This document shows, one piece after another, positions 1-7,595 of a DNA stretch of 54,593 nucleotides; positions within the stretch are counted from its first letter, which is position 1; every line of letters starts with the position of its first letter. The position numbers and the translations under genes were made by a program. This stretch comes from Hymenobacter lapidiphilus (GTDB taxonomy: Bacteria; Bacteroidota; Bacteroidia; Cytophagales; Hymenobacteraceae): positions 1 through 54,593 of the forward strand of contig NZ_QVLT01000030.1 in the NCBI RefSeq assembly GCF_003417065.2, in the 5' to 3' direction. The notes below the pieces were generated by a model. The model made no database searches and was not told the origin of the DNA. It saw nothing but the letters and a program-made list of their open reading frames with translations.

Positions 1-195
1 TGACAGCGCGCTTTCCCAAGCAGATTCATGCCGTAACAGCGGCCGGCTTCGCCTTAAAAATAGTGCTTTTCATCTTTGCCCACGCACTACACCAAGTCGG
101 TTTGTAGTTCGCAACTTGGGTTTGCTATTTGGCCATACGCCTTGGCTTAAACGCGTACTTTCGCCGGCACCTAGCTTTTCCCAGCTCCCTTACTT

Positions 196-792
196 ATGCA
201 TACTCCGCTCGTAACTCCGCTTGCTCCCGATGCCAACCCAGAGGTGGCGGAGCTGGCGGCATTCTTCAACGAAACGCTGGGGTTCTGCCCCAACAGTGTG
301 CTCACAATGCAGCACCGTCCGGCCATTGCTACGGCTTTTATTCAGCTCAATAAAGCCGTAATGGCCAACCAGGGCCGGGTAACCAGCGCCCTGAAACGCC
401 TTATCGGCTACATCAGCAGCCACGCGACCGGGTGCCAGTACTGCCAGGCGCACACCATTTTGGCCGCAGAGCGCTACGGGGCCGAACAGCAGCAGCTCGA
501 CCATATTTGGGAGTACTCCACGCATCCGGCTTTTTCGGAAGCCGAGCGGGCGGCGCTGGCGTTTGCCGTGGCCGCCTCGGCCGTGCCGAATGCCGTGAGC
601 GAGGCTATCGGCCAGGCGCTGCGCCAGCATTGGACGGAGGGTGAAATTGTGGAAATTCTGGGCGTAATCAGCCTGTTTGGGTACCTCAACCGCTGGAACG
701 ACTCAATGGGCACCTACCTGGAAGAAGGCGCAGTTGCCGGCGGGCAGCAGCACCTCGCCGGCCGGGGTTGGAGCCCCGGCAAGCATGCCTGA
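196..792 (+). CDS. carboxymuconolactone decarboxylase / AhpD-like protein
   Basis: A 198-residue protein of the carboxymuconolactone decarboxylase (CMD/AhpD-like) superfamily. The signature is a CxxCxxH motif (C80-Q-Y-C83, H86) inside the helical core; in AhpD-type members these two cysteines do the peroxidase or disulfide-reductase chemistry. The N-terminal part, with FFNETLGFCPNS and then a run of helices, fits the 'peroxidase-related enzyme' subgroup. No signal peptide is seen, so it should be cytoplasmic. The ATG lies about 33 nt after a TACTTTCG promoter-like box at 156-163. It converges on the YgjP-type gene. The family assignment is good; the substrate is unknown. Confidence 0.85.
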   Translation: MHTPLVTPLAPDANPEVAELAAFFNETLGFCPNSVLTMQHRPAIATAFIQLNKAVMANQGRVTSALKRLIGYISSHATGCQYCQAHTILAAERYGAEQQQLDHIWEYSTHPAFSEAERAALAFAVAASAVPNAVSEAIGQALRQHWTEGEIVEILGVISLFGYLNRWNDSMGTYLEEGAVAGGQQHLAGRGWSPGKHA

Positions 793-813
793 GCAACTAG
801 CATGCGGTGCAAT

Positions 814-1524
814 TCAATCCGCATCGGGCGAAGCGTTGGGGGCTAGCAAAACCCGGTTCAGCTCGGCCCGGTGCGTACGCCAGTCGGGCATGAACTGATC
901 TGCCAAGCTCCAGAAGCGGGCATTGTGCAGCCGTTCGTGCAGGTGGGTCAGCTCATGCACCAGCACGTATTCAAGGCAGGGTAGGGGGCGCTTGATGAGC
1001 TCCAGGTTCAGCCAAATGCGGGCCGCCCCGATGTTGCAGGTGCCCCAGCGGGTGCGCATCTGCTTGATGCCCCAGGCCGCAGCTGTGCGCCCCACTACCG
1101 GCTCCCATTTGGCCAGTAGTTCGGGTAACCGTTGCCGGAGCTGCTGCCGGTACCAGGCCGCCAGAATAGCCTCGCGCTGGGCGGCGGTGCTGTCGGTGGG
1201 GGCGTAGAGGTGCAGCTGCTGGGTGCCGGGTTGCAGCTCCACGCGGGGCCGGGCGGCGGGGCGCACTTCCAGCGCGTAGGCCTGGCCGAGGAAAGGTACG
1301 GTATCCCCCGTTTCGTAGCGCGGCGTTGGGGCCGGCTCGCGGGCCGCAAACCGTTGCTGGTGCTGCTCAATCCAGGCCCGGCGGGCCTGCACGAATGCCT
1401 CGATGGCCGCCGTGGGCGTGTGCAGCGGCACCGCCACCCGGATGCGGCCCCCGGCGTACACCGTCAGGCGCAGGCTGCGCATGCGCTGGCGCACGAGGTC
1501 AATTTTAAGGCCGGCAATTTCCAT
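814..1524 (-). CDS. YgjP-like M48-type metallopeptidase (DUF45)
   Basis: A 236-residue protein of the YgjP/SprT-like (DUF45) family. The zinc-protease motif is HELTH at residues 190-194, followed by H200 and the NARFW block typical of the family (HExxH, about six residues, H, then FW). Upstream is the conserved TRWGTCN stretch near residue 158, also diagnostic. The N-terminal half is a beta-rich domain that starts MEIAGLKIDLVRQRMRSLRL. No signal peptide or membrane segment is seen. The biological substrate of this family is not established. It is divergent from the oxidoreductase at 1671, with an inverted repeat between them. Confidence 0.88.
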   Translation of the reverse strand: MEIAGLKIDLVRQRMRSLRLTVYAGGRIRVAVPLHTPTAAIEAFVQARRAWIEQHQQRFAAREPAPTPRYETGDTVPFLGQAYALEVRPAARPRVELQPGTQQLHLYAPTDSTAAQREAILAAWYRQQLRQRLPELLAKWEPVVGRTAAAWGIKQMRTRWGTCNIGAARIWLNLELIKRPLPCLEYVLVHELTHLHERLHNARFWSLADQFMPDWRTHRAELNRVLLAPNASPDAD

Positions 1525-1540
1525 GTTTGTACGCTGCGTT

Positions 1541-1669
1541 GGTGAGCTTCAAGTCGCAAGCTACAAGCTGCGGGCCACCCTTTTGTTGTACTCAGGATAA
1601 CAAGCGGTGTAGCGGCCAAAGGGTATTGGCCGAAGCTTGTAGCTTGCGGCCTGAAGCCTGAAGCTCACC
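1541..1669. repeat. imperfect intergenic inverted repeat (family E)
   Basis: The left arm at 1541-1569 starts GGTGAGCTTCAAGTCGCAAG. The right arm at 1634-1669 starts AGCTTGTAGCTTGCG and ends GAAGCTCACC. The arms pair except for about seven extra bases in the right arm. The element fills the divergent gap and ends one base before the start codon at 1671, so it must sit in the 5' leader of the oxidoreductase gene. Confidence 0.75.
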
Positions 1670-1670
1670 C

Positions 1671-2687
1671 ATGAAATCAGCCGTTCGTTTTATTATCTGC
1701 GGGGTGGGCCACATCGGCCGCCGCCACGCTACGCTGGTGGCCGCCCACCCCGAGGCCCAACTGGTGGCGCTGGTCGATATCCGGCCCGAGCTGGCCCCGG
1801 CGCTGGCCGCCGATTTTCCCGGTGTCCCGTTCTTTGCCTGCCTCGACGACTACCTCAGCCACGGCCCCGCCGCCGACGTGCTGACGGTGGCCACGCCCAA
1901 CGGTCTGCACGCCCAGCAGGCTATCCGGGGCCTGCGGGCGGGCCTGCACGTGGTGGTCGAAAAGCCGCTGGCCCTGCACAAATCCGACGCTGAGGACATC
2001 GTGCATACGGCGCTGCAAACCGGCCGCTTTGTGTTTGGGGTGATGCAGAACCGCTACTCGCCGCCCGCCGCCTGGCTCAAGCAGGTGGTTGAGGAAGGCC
2101 GGCTGGGGCAGGTGTTTCTGGTGCAGCTCAACTGCTTCTGGAACCGCGACGAGCGGTACTACACGCCCGGCAGCTGGCACGGCACCCGCGCTGCCGACGG
2201 CGGTACGCTCTTCACCCAGTTCAGCCACTTCGTCGATTTGCTGTACTGGGTGTTCGGCGACATCACCAACATCTCGGCCCGCTTCCGCGACTTCACCCAC
2301 GAGCATCTCACCGAGTTCGAGGACTCGGGCCTGGTAACCTTCGACCTCGTGCGCGGCGGCAGCGGCACGCTGCAGTACAGCACCGCCGTATGGGACCGGA
2401 ACCTGGAAAGCTCGCTGACGGTGGTAGCCGAGCGCGGAAGCCTGCGCCTGGGCGGCCAGTACATGGACAAAGTGGAATACTGCCACCTGCAGGAATACGA
2501 GTTGCCCGCGCTGCCGCCCACCAACCCCGCCAACCAGTACGGCCCCTACCAGGGCTCGGCCGCCAACCACGTCCACGTCATCGACAACGTGGTAGAAACC
2601 ATCCAACAGCGCGGCGTAGCCACCACCAACGCGCTGGAAGGCCTGAAAGTGGTGGAAATGATTGAGCGGATTTACGCGCTGCGGTAA
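1671..2687 (+). CDS. Gfo/Idh/MocA family oxidoreductase
   Basis: A 338-residue NAD(P)-dependent oxidoreductase. The N-terminal Rossmann fold carries the GVGHIGRRH dinucleotide-binding loop (residues 11-19) and the VVEKPLAL motif, whose lysine is catalytic in this family. The C-terminal alpha/beta domain has the GGTLFTQFSHFVDLLYW stretch, which resembles sugar oxidases of the WlbA/WbpB group that act on nucleotide sugars. No other polysaccharide genes are nearby, so the substrate is open. The ATG directly abuts an inverted repeat, and the EcsC-like gene follows 38 nt later. Confidence 0.9.
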   Translation: MKSAVRFIICGVGHIGRRHATLVAAHPEAQLVALVDIRPELAPALAADFPGVPFFACLDDYLSHGPAADVLTVATPNGLHAQQAIRGLRAGLHVVVEKPLALHKSDAEDIVHTALQTGRFVFGVMQNRYSPPAAWLKQVVEEGRLGQVFLVQLNCFWNRDERYYTPGSWHGTRAADGGTLFTQFSHFVDLLYWVFGDITNISARFRDFTHEHLTEFEDSGLVTFDLVRGGSGTLQYSTAVWDRNLESSLTVVAERGSLRLGGQYMDKVEYCHLQEYELPALPPTNPANQYGPYQGSAANHVHVIDNVVETIQQRGVATTNALEGLKVVEMIERIYALR

Positions 2688-2725
2688 GCGGCTATTGTAC
2701 CAGCCGAACCGTACATTCACCTCTG

Positions 2726-3491
2726 ATGCTTACTCCTGACCCCTACGACCAGCAGGCCCAAGCCGACCTCCGGGACTGGCAGCAGCGGATGCGACAGAAG
2801 CCCACGCTGCTGAACCGTTTCACGCGCCAGTTGCAGGCCCGGCTCAACGCGATGCTGCCCGAAAAACTGCACCGCGCCCTCACGGCCACTATCCAGAAAA
2901 TGGTGGAGGGCGTGCTGTTCGGCTCGCAGCATACCACCCGCCAGCCGGTGCAGGTGAGTACGCTGGCCGAGCGCGAGGCGCGGGTGCGGCCGCATCCGTA
3001 ACTACCGTAACGCAGCGGCCGTGGAGGGCGGGGCCACCGGGGCCGCCGGCTTCCTGCTGGGCCTGGCCGATTTCCCGCTGTTACTCGGCATCAAGCTCAA
3101 GCTGCTCTTCGATATTGCCGCCCTTTACGGCCACGATGTGCGCCAGCTCTCCGAGCGGCTCTACCTGCTGCACATCTTCCAACTGGCCTTCAGCAGCCAG
3201 CACACCCGCCGCGAAACCTACCGCCAGCTGGCCGACTGGCCCGCCACCGAAGCCACTGCCACGGCCGAAACCTTCGATTGGCGCCAGTTTCAGCAGGAGT
3301 ACCGCGACTACATCGACCTGGCCAAAATGGCCCAGCTGCTGCCCGTGGTGGGCGCGGCGGTGGGCGCAGTGGCCAACTACCGCCTGCTGGCCCAGCTCGG
3401 CGAAACGGCCATTATGGCCTACCGCCTGCGCTGGTTTGCCGAAGCGCATGAGCTGCCGTCGGTTGTCCCGCCCGCCGTGTTGCCCGAATAG
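2726..3491 (+). pseudogene. EcsC family protein, frameshifted
   Basis: Two abutting reading frames together encode one EcsC-family protein of about 254 residues, the usual length. The first part (2726-3001) begins MLTPDPYDQQAQADLRDWQQ and ends in the wrong frame as VRPHP. In the next frame the DNA continues RIRNYRNAAAVEGGATGAAG, the conserved EcsC block, and runs to the stop at 3491 through hydrophobic segments such as GFLLGLADFPLLLGIKLKLL. The frame change lies at 2981-2992 and needs one base removed, most simply from the CGGCCGC run. The function of EcsC proteins is poorly known; they are membrane-associated. A sequencing error is as likely as true inactivation. The terminator at 3518 follows. 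Confidence 0.85.
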
Positions 3492-3517
3492 TCCCGGTCT
3501 GCTGAGGAAAAAATCAA

Positions 3518-3548
3518 AAACACCCCGGCGGTTGCCATGGGGGTGTTT
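3518..3548 (+). terminator. intrinsic terminator after the EcsC-like gene
   Basis: A perfect 9-bp stem AAACACCCC (3518-3526) / GGGGTGTTT (3540-3548) with a 13-nt loop, about 27 nt after the EcsC stop. It separates that gene from the SAM riboswitch leader. Confidence 0.75.
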
Positions 3549-3722
3549 GTGTGTGTGTATTGCATTGAATAAGAGAGCTAAACCATGCTTTCTGCCGCCG
3601 TTTGTGAGGCCGACTACGCGTTTAATGGGCGCTGAAGAAGTGGCGCGGGCGGGTGGCTGGTTGCCGGGGCAGCAATCCGGATTTACCTTTGAGGCATCAA
3701 TTCCTTCCTCCCCGAAGGATTG

Positions 3723-3815
3723 TTTTTATAAAGAGGCGCTGAGAGACAGGCTCGATGAAGCGTCGGCAACCATTCGCAACTGCGGGCACGGTGCCAAGTC
3801 CTGACCATATAAAAA
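3723..3815 (+). promoter_or_regulatory. SAM-I (S-box) riboswitch aptamer
   Basis: The conserved S-box core is present in order: GAGGCGCTGAGAGACAGG (3733-3750), CTCGATGAAGC, CGGCAACC (3763-3770), then GGTGCCAAGTCCTGACC (3790-3806). The P1 helix is TTTTTATA (3723-3730) with TATAAAAA (3808-3815), perfect over 8 bp. CGGCAACC and GGTGCC close the P3/P4 region around a short variable hairpin. Such aptamers bind S-adenosylmethionine and shut off methionine or cysteine genes when SAM is high. No methionine biosynthesis gene follows; the first long gene is the amino-acid permease at 4282. The GTG of the Cys-rich mini-ORF begins only 9 nt after P1, so P1 formation could affect its translation. Confidence 0.93.
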
Positions 3816-3824
3816 CAAGTTACC

Positions 3825-3935
3825 GTGGACGCCTCCAACAACGCCCTGCTTTCCTCTGCCACCCTTACAGTCGCGCCCGCCCTGTTCCGGCACCGGCCCG
3901 GTGTGTGCTGTTGTGGCTGTTGTTGCCGGACCTGA
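3825..3935 (+). CDS. putative Cys-rich leader peptide (36 aa)
   Basis: A short ORF starting at GTG, immediately 3' of the SAM-I aptamer. It encodes 36 residues ending LFRHRPGVCCCGCCCRT, with six cysteines in a seven-residue stretch. The frame has a stop at 3810-3812, so it cannot begin inside the aptamer. All six Cys codons are TGC or TGT, next to the stop at 3933. Position, size and the run of one amino acid's codons fit a leader peptide that senses charged tRNA-Cys by ribosome stalling. This is inference: I see no clear terminator/antiterminator pair after it. The next gene start is 346 nt downstream. It could also be chance, but a CCCGCCC tail beside a sulfur riboswitch is unlikely by accident. 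Confidence 0.55.
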   Translation: MDASNNALLSSATLTVAPALFRHRPGVCCCGCCCRT

Positions 3936-4281
3936 GTACCGGTTGCGGGCCGTTTAGCCTGCCGGGCCGCTGAGTAAGCGCCAACCTGTTTCCCGCCGCG
4001 CCGCCGGTTTCTCCACTTCCCCCTTGCCGGAGCATCGAAGTCAGTAATCCCGGCTGTTTTCTTGGTGCAGGTTGCTGAGGCCGAACTGCCCGGTGCCGTG
4101 GGCCACACTGCTGCCCGCACGCTGTGCCTGGCGGTAGGGGTGAGGGGAAGCACTAGGGAGCTTCTCGGACCTGGCTGGCTGCATGCCGGCCAGATTGAAC
4201 AAAACCGCCGGCCACCATTGGTCCGGTTTACTTTTACCCGAATGGGTGTTGCGGCCAGCGGCATCTGTTCTTCCTTTTTTT
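3936..4281 (+). other. long untranslated leader of the permease gene
   Basis: There are 346 nt between the Cys-rich ORF and the permease ATG. I find no credible gene in it. The ORFs that can be drawn here are short, Arg/Pro-rich and resemble no family. A T7 tract (4275-4281) sits directly before the ATG at 4282, but no strong hairpin precedes it. The region is GC-rich and may fold extensively. Confidence 0.5.
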
Positions 4282-5748
4282 ATGCTTAAAAAATCATTGG
4301 AACTGCTGCGGCAGGAAGCGGCCGAAACGGGCAGCAACACCCTCAAACGAAGCCTCAACGGCTTCAACCTCATCACCATCGGCGTCGGCGTAATCATCGG
4401 GGCCGGGCTGTTCTCGCTCACCGGCATTGCCGCCGCTAACAACGCCGGCCCGGCCATTACGCTCTCGTTTATCGTGGCGGCCGTTGGGTGCGCGTTTTCG
4501 GCCCTGTGCTACGCCGAGTTTGCCTCCATGGTGCCGGTTTCTGGTTCGGCCTACACCTACGCCTACGCCACCATGGGCGAGCTGTTTGCCTGGATTATCG
4601 GCTGGGACTTGGTGCTCGAATATTCGGTGGGCGCGGCTACGGTGGCCATCAGCTGGTCGCAGTATCTGCTCAATTTCCTGGGCAAGTACGGTATTCATCT
4701 GCCCCCACAGCTGGTTATGTCGCCGTTTGAAACGGCCACGCTGGCCAGTGGGGCCGAGGTGCATGGGCTGGTGAACGTGCCGGCCATGCTCATTGTGCTG
4801 GCCATTACGCTCATCATTATCCGGGGCACGGCCGGCTCGGCGTGGTTCAATGCGCTGGTCGTTACGCTGAAAGTGGCCGTGGTGCTGGTGTTCATCGGCC
4901 TGGGCTGGCAGTACATCGACCCCGCCAACTACCAGCCCTATATTCCGGCCAACACCGGCACGTTCGGCGAGTTTGGCTGGAGCGGGGTGCTACGCGGGGC
5001 GGGCGTCATTTTCTTCGTGTTCATCGGCTTCGATATCGTGGCCACCATGGCACAGGAAACCAAAAACCCGCAGCGCAACCTGCCCATCGGCATTCTCGGT
5101 TCGTTGGCGGTCTGCACCGTGCTGTTCGTGCTCTTCGGCTACGTGATGACGGGCCTGGCCAACTACACCGAGTTCAAGAACAGCGCCGCGCCAGTAGCCA
5201 TTGCCATCGAGAAAACGCCCTACGCCTGGCTGTCGGGGGCGGTTATTCTGGCCATTATCATCGGCTACACCTCCGTCATTCTGGTCGATTTGCTGGGCCA
5301 GAGTCGGGTGTTTTTCAGCATGGCCAAAGATGGACTGCTGCCCCCGGTATTTGCCCGCATTAACGAGCGGTTCCGCACGCCGCTGCAGTCCAACCTGCTG
5401 CTGGGCCTGTTCATTGCCCTGTTCGCGGGCTTCGTGCCCATCTCGGTGGTAGGGGAAATGACGAGCATTGGCACGCTGCTGGCCTTCGTGATGGTGTGCG
5501 CGGGCGTGCTCATCATGCGCAAGCGCGAGCCCGATGCGCCCCGGCCTTTCCGTACACCTTGGGTTCCGCTGGTGCCCATTCTGGGCATTCTCACCTGCGT
5601 AGTGATGATGTTGTCGCTGCCTTGGGAAACCTGGTTACGGTTGGCGGTCTGGCTGGCCATCGGGCTGGCAATCTACTACGGCTACGGCCGCCGGCACAGC
5701 AAGCTGGGCCAGCAGGCGCGGGCCGAAGCAGCGCGGCAAGCGCTATAG
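4282..5748 (+). CDS. APC family (CAT-type) amino acid permease
   Basis: A 488-residue polytopic transporter of the amino acid-polyamine-organocation superfamily, most like the cationic amino acid transporter (CAT) branch. Transmembrane helix 1 has the unwound GVIIGAGLF substrate-binding motif (about residues 34-42). The FVFIGFDIVATMAQETKNP segment around residue 255 is the conserved helix 6/loop of CAT proteins. I count about 12-13 membrane segments. I chose the ATG at 4282 (MLKKSLELLRQEA) because it gives the typical amphipathic N-terminus; an in-frame ATG at 4183 would add 33 unrelated residues. The SAM-I riboswitch and Cys-rich ORF upstream suggest a sulfur amino acid or related substrate, but this is inference. 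Confidence 0.9.
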   Translation: MLKKSLELLRQEAAETGSNTLKRSLNGFNLITIGVGVIIGAGLFSLTGIAAANNAGPAITLSFIVAAVGCAFSALCYAEFASMVPVSGSAYTYAYATMGELFAWIIGWDLVLEYSVGAATVAISWSQYLLNFLGKYGIHLPPQLVMSPFETATLASGAEVHGLVNVPAMLIVLAITLIIIRGTAGSAWFNALVVTLKVAVVLVFIGLGWQYIDPANYQPYIPANTGTFGEFGWSGVLRGAGVIFFVFIGFDIVATMAQETKNPQRNLPIGILGSLAVCTVLFVLFGYVMTGLANYTEFKNSAAPVAIAIEKTPYAWLSGAVILAIIIGYTSVILVDLLGQSRVFFSMAKDGLLPPVFARINERFRTPLQSNLLLGLFIALFAGFVPISVVGEMTSIGTLLAFVMVCAGVLIMRKREPDAPRPFRTPWVPLVPILGILTCVVMMLSLPWETWLRLAVWLAIGLAIYYGYGRRHSKLGQQARAEAARQAL

Positions 5749-5802
5749 CCCCAACGCCGGCAGGCATTGCCAGCACAGCCAGGAGGGAGGCAGCAGTAGC
5801 CA

Positions 5803-5852
5803 AATAGCCGAAAGGGCCCCGACGATTATTCATCGGGGCCCTTTCGGCTATT
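5803..5852. terminator. bidirectional terminator between convergent genes
   Basis: A perfect 20-bp stem: AATAGCCGAAAGGGCCCCGA at 5803-5822 pairs with 5833-5852, with a 10-nt loop. It lies between the permease (+) and the DUF4890-like gene (-). Confidence 0.9.
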
Positions 5853-5871
5853 AGCTGGTAAGCGGATTGAG

Positions 5872-6297
5872 TTAGCCTTTGGCTTGGCGCTTAGCCTGAT
5901 GCTTGGCTTTCTTGTCGGCCTGCATCTGCGCGTATTTGGTGTATTGGTCGGCGCTCAGGATTTGCTTGAGCTGGGCGTCGTACTGCGCCTTTTGGTCTTT
6001 CATGGCTTGGTGGCGCGCCTTTCTATCGGCTTTGGCGACTGTGCCGGCCTGGCCTTTATTGGCCTGCTGCTGCTGGATGCGCGCCAACTGTAGCTGGCGC
6101 ACCTGCTGGCCCTGAGCGGCCGAGAGGTTGAGACTTTTGGTGAGCTTCTGAGCGGCGCGGTCGGCGCGCTGCTCAGGGGTGAGGTCCTGCTTTTGGGCTT
6201 TCTGGTATTGGCCACGGACGGTTTTTACCGGAGTAGTCTGGGCCGAAGAGGCGGCCGAAATCGAGAAGGCGGCAAGAAGGATGAGGAGCTTTTTCAT
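5872..6297 (-). CDS. DUF4890-like secreted Lys/Gln-rich protein
   Basis: A 141-residue exported protein. The start at 6297 (MKKLLILLAAFSISAASSAQ) gives a clean signal peptide; an upstream in-frame ATG at 6417 would bury it and is rejected. The mature part is almost all helix and very rich in K, Q, A and R. It contains LTPEQRADRAAQKLTKSLNLSA and later LKQILSADQYTKYAQMQ, the pattern of DUF4890 / Spy-CpxP-like periplasmic proteins in Bacteroidota. The exact role is unknown; Spy relatives act as periplasmic chaperones or stress proteins. It has its own AT-rich upstream region (6420-6540). Confidence 0.82.
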   Translation of the reverse strand: MKKLLILLAAFSISAASSAQTTPVKTVRGQYQKAQKQDLTPEQRADRAAQKLTKSLNLSAAQGQQVRQLQLARIQQQQANKGQAGTVAKADRKARHQAMKDQKAQYDAQLKQILSADQYTKYAQMQADKKAKHQAKRQAKG

Positions 6298-6542
6298 GGC
6301 GTATGTAAGGGGAAGATTCAGTTGGTGGAAATGATGACCGACTGCCAGCCGAACTGGCTTTGGGCTTGTGATGGAGCATTTGCAACTCCGATGCCACTTT
6401 GCGTCGATGCAGGCCAAAAACCGCCTTTTAAAAATTTAAATTTCCCCGTTAAACCATTGACTCATTTTTTTATCGTTTATATTAAACTATTGATTGTAAA
6501 GTATTTATGATTAATAATTGATGCTGTAATCTATTTGGGTTG

Positions 6543-7259
6543 CTATTCAACCAGCAGCAGATTGCGGCGGCGGATGTAGGCCTCCCGATCCTGCCAGCGC
6601 ACCCGGTACCATAAGTCCTGCCGGCCCAGCACCTCAAACCGGTCGCCGGCGGCGGCTGTGGTCAGCCAGGTAGCTCCGGCGCCAGGGCCGGCCATGAGTG
6701 GGGCCCGCGCCCGCGCCACCAAGCCTACCCGGCCGGGAGCCAGCACATTCAGCGCCAGGCCCACGCCCAGCAGGTAGCTGCCGTACACGGCCCACCAGAC
6801 CCGGTCGGCGGTGCGGCGGCGTAGCAGCAGGGCTGCCCCTGCCACCACGGCCAGCAGCAGCAGGCCCTGTAGCAGGCGGTAATAGTAGCGTTGCAGCGCA
6901 ATAAACAGGTTTTGCCGCCAAGTGTCGGGGTAGCCCGTGAGGCGGTGCTCCTGGGCCAGGCTCACCATTTTCTGCCAGGTAGCATAACGTGGCTCCAGGC
7001 TCTGCGACACGCTCAGGTAGTAAAGGGCAGCCGGATAATGGCCCAGCGCCTCCTGGGTGTAGGCCATGCGCAGCGCCTGCCGGCCCGATTGTAGGCCATC
7101 GTAGTCGCGGGCCTGCCGGTACAAGGGGTAGGCCCGGGCTACCTGCCCGGCCTCGTACAACGAATCGGCTTTTTGGAGCGCCGGACTAACATTTTGGGCC
7201 TGAATCGGTTGGGCGAAACTCAGGAGGAGCAGGAAAAAAAGGGGGGCTTTTTTGAGCAA
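6543..7259 (-). CDS. membrane protein with TPR-like region and C-terminal SH3-like domain
   Basis: A 238-residue protein. Residues 1-21 are a signal peptide ending QPIQAQ. Residues 22-115 form TPR-like helices (ALQKADSLYEAGQVARAYPLYRQA; AYTQEALGHYPAALYYLSVS). One strong membrane segment follows (LLQGLLLLAVVAGAALLLRR) and then another hydrophobic stretch. The last 65 residues (APLMAGPGAGATWLTTAAAG ... YRVRWQDREAYIRRRNLLLVE) look like a bacterial SH3 domain. This layout is common in Bacteroidota 'BatE-like' or aerotolerance-type proteins, but here it stands alone. The function is not assigned. Confidence 0.72.
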   Translation of the reverse strand: MLKKAPLFFLLLLSFAQPIQAQNVSPALQKADSLYEAGQVARAYPLYRQARDYDGLQSGRQALRMAYTQEALGHYPAALYYLSVSQSLEPRYATWQKMVSLAQEHRLTGYPDTWRQNLFIALQRYYYRLLQGLLLLAVVAGAALLLRRRTADRVWWAVYGSYLLGVGLALNVLAPGRVGLVARARAPLMAGPGAGATWLTTAAAGDRFEVLGRQDLWYRVRWQDREAYIRRRNLLLVE

Positions 7260-7264
7260 AACAG

Positions 7265-7295
7265 TTGCACAGTTAAATCCGGGACTCTACTTTTG
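7265..7295 (+). promoter_or_regulatory. Bacteroidota-type promoter of tRNA-Lys
   Basis: A -33 TTG at 7265-7267, a 20-nt spacer, and a perfect -7 TACTTTTG (TAnnTTTG) at 7288-7295. The tRNA begins about 45 nt downstream. This is the best-formed promoter in the window. Confidence 0.7.
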
Positions 7296-7339
7296 TGCCA
7301 CAATCAGCCACACGGGCTTATTGCCGGTACAAAGAAACT

Positions 7340-7415
7340 GATTCTGTAGCTCAGCTGGTAGAGCAATACACTTTTAATGTATGGGTCCTGGGTTCGAATC
7401 CCAGCGGGATCACCA
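7340..7415 (+). tRNA. tRNA-Lys (anticodon TTT)
   Basis: A full cloverleaf. The acceptor stem is GATTCTG (7340-7346) with CGGGATC (7405-7411), including G-T pairs. The D arm is GCTCAGCTGGTAGAGC. The anticodon arm is ATACA-CTTTTAA-TGTAT with anticodon TTT, which reads AAA and AAG. The T arm contains GGTTCGAATCC. The discriminator is A at 7412 and the CCA end is encoded (7413-7415). A strong terminator follows at once, so it is transcribed alone. Confidence 0.96.
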
Positions 7416-7450
7416 AAACCCTTTCTACGCCTCGTAGAAAGGGTTTTTTC
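7415..7450 (+). terminator. terminator of tRNA-Lys
   Basis: A 15-bp perfect stem (7415-7429 with 7433-7447, AAAACCCTTTCTACG / CGTAGAAAGGGTTTT) with a 3-nt loop and a T6 run starting inside the stem's 3' arm. It begins at the last base of the tRNA CCA. Confidence 0.9.
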
Positions 7451-7595
7451 GTTTAGTCCCATTGCGAGTGGGTAACACCGCTTGGATCAGCCTTGCCCGA
7501 CCCAACAGCGCACCCGACCTTTTAGCGCGCTATATTTGTTGATTCCGCGCTGACTCCTAAATCAGCTTAATCAGCGCCTAAAATCAGCGAAATCT

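Noticed and set aside
1677..2720. A 347-codon minus-strand ORF opposite the oxidoreductase
   Set aside because: His/Val/Gly-rich translation with no family features; it is the antisense of a well-supported gene, a common effect in GC-rich DNA.
3890..4060. Possible cobalamin riboswitch on the minus strand
   Set aside because: A CCCGCAACCGGT-like box is present but the other conserved segments are not in order, and no minus-strand gene follows.
3683..4264. A 193-codon minus-strand ORF over the riboswitch leader
   Set aside because: It runs antisense to the SAM-I aptamer, has Arg/Pro-rich sequence, and shows no domain.
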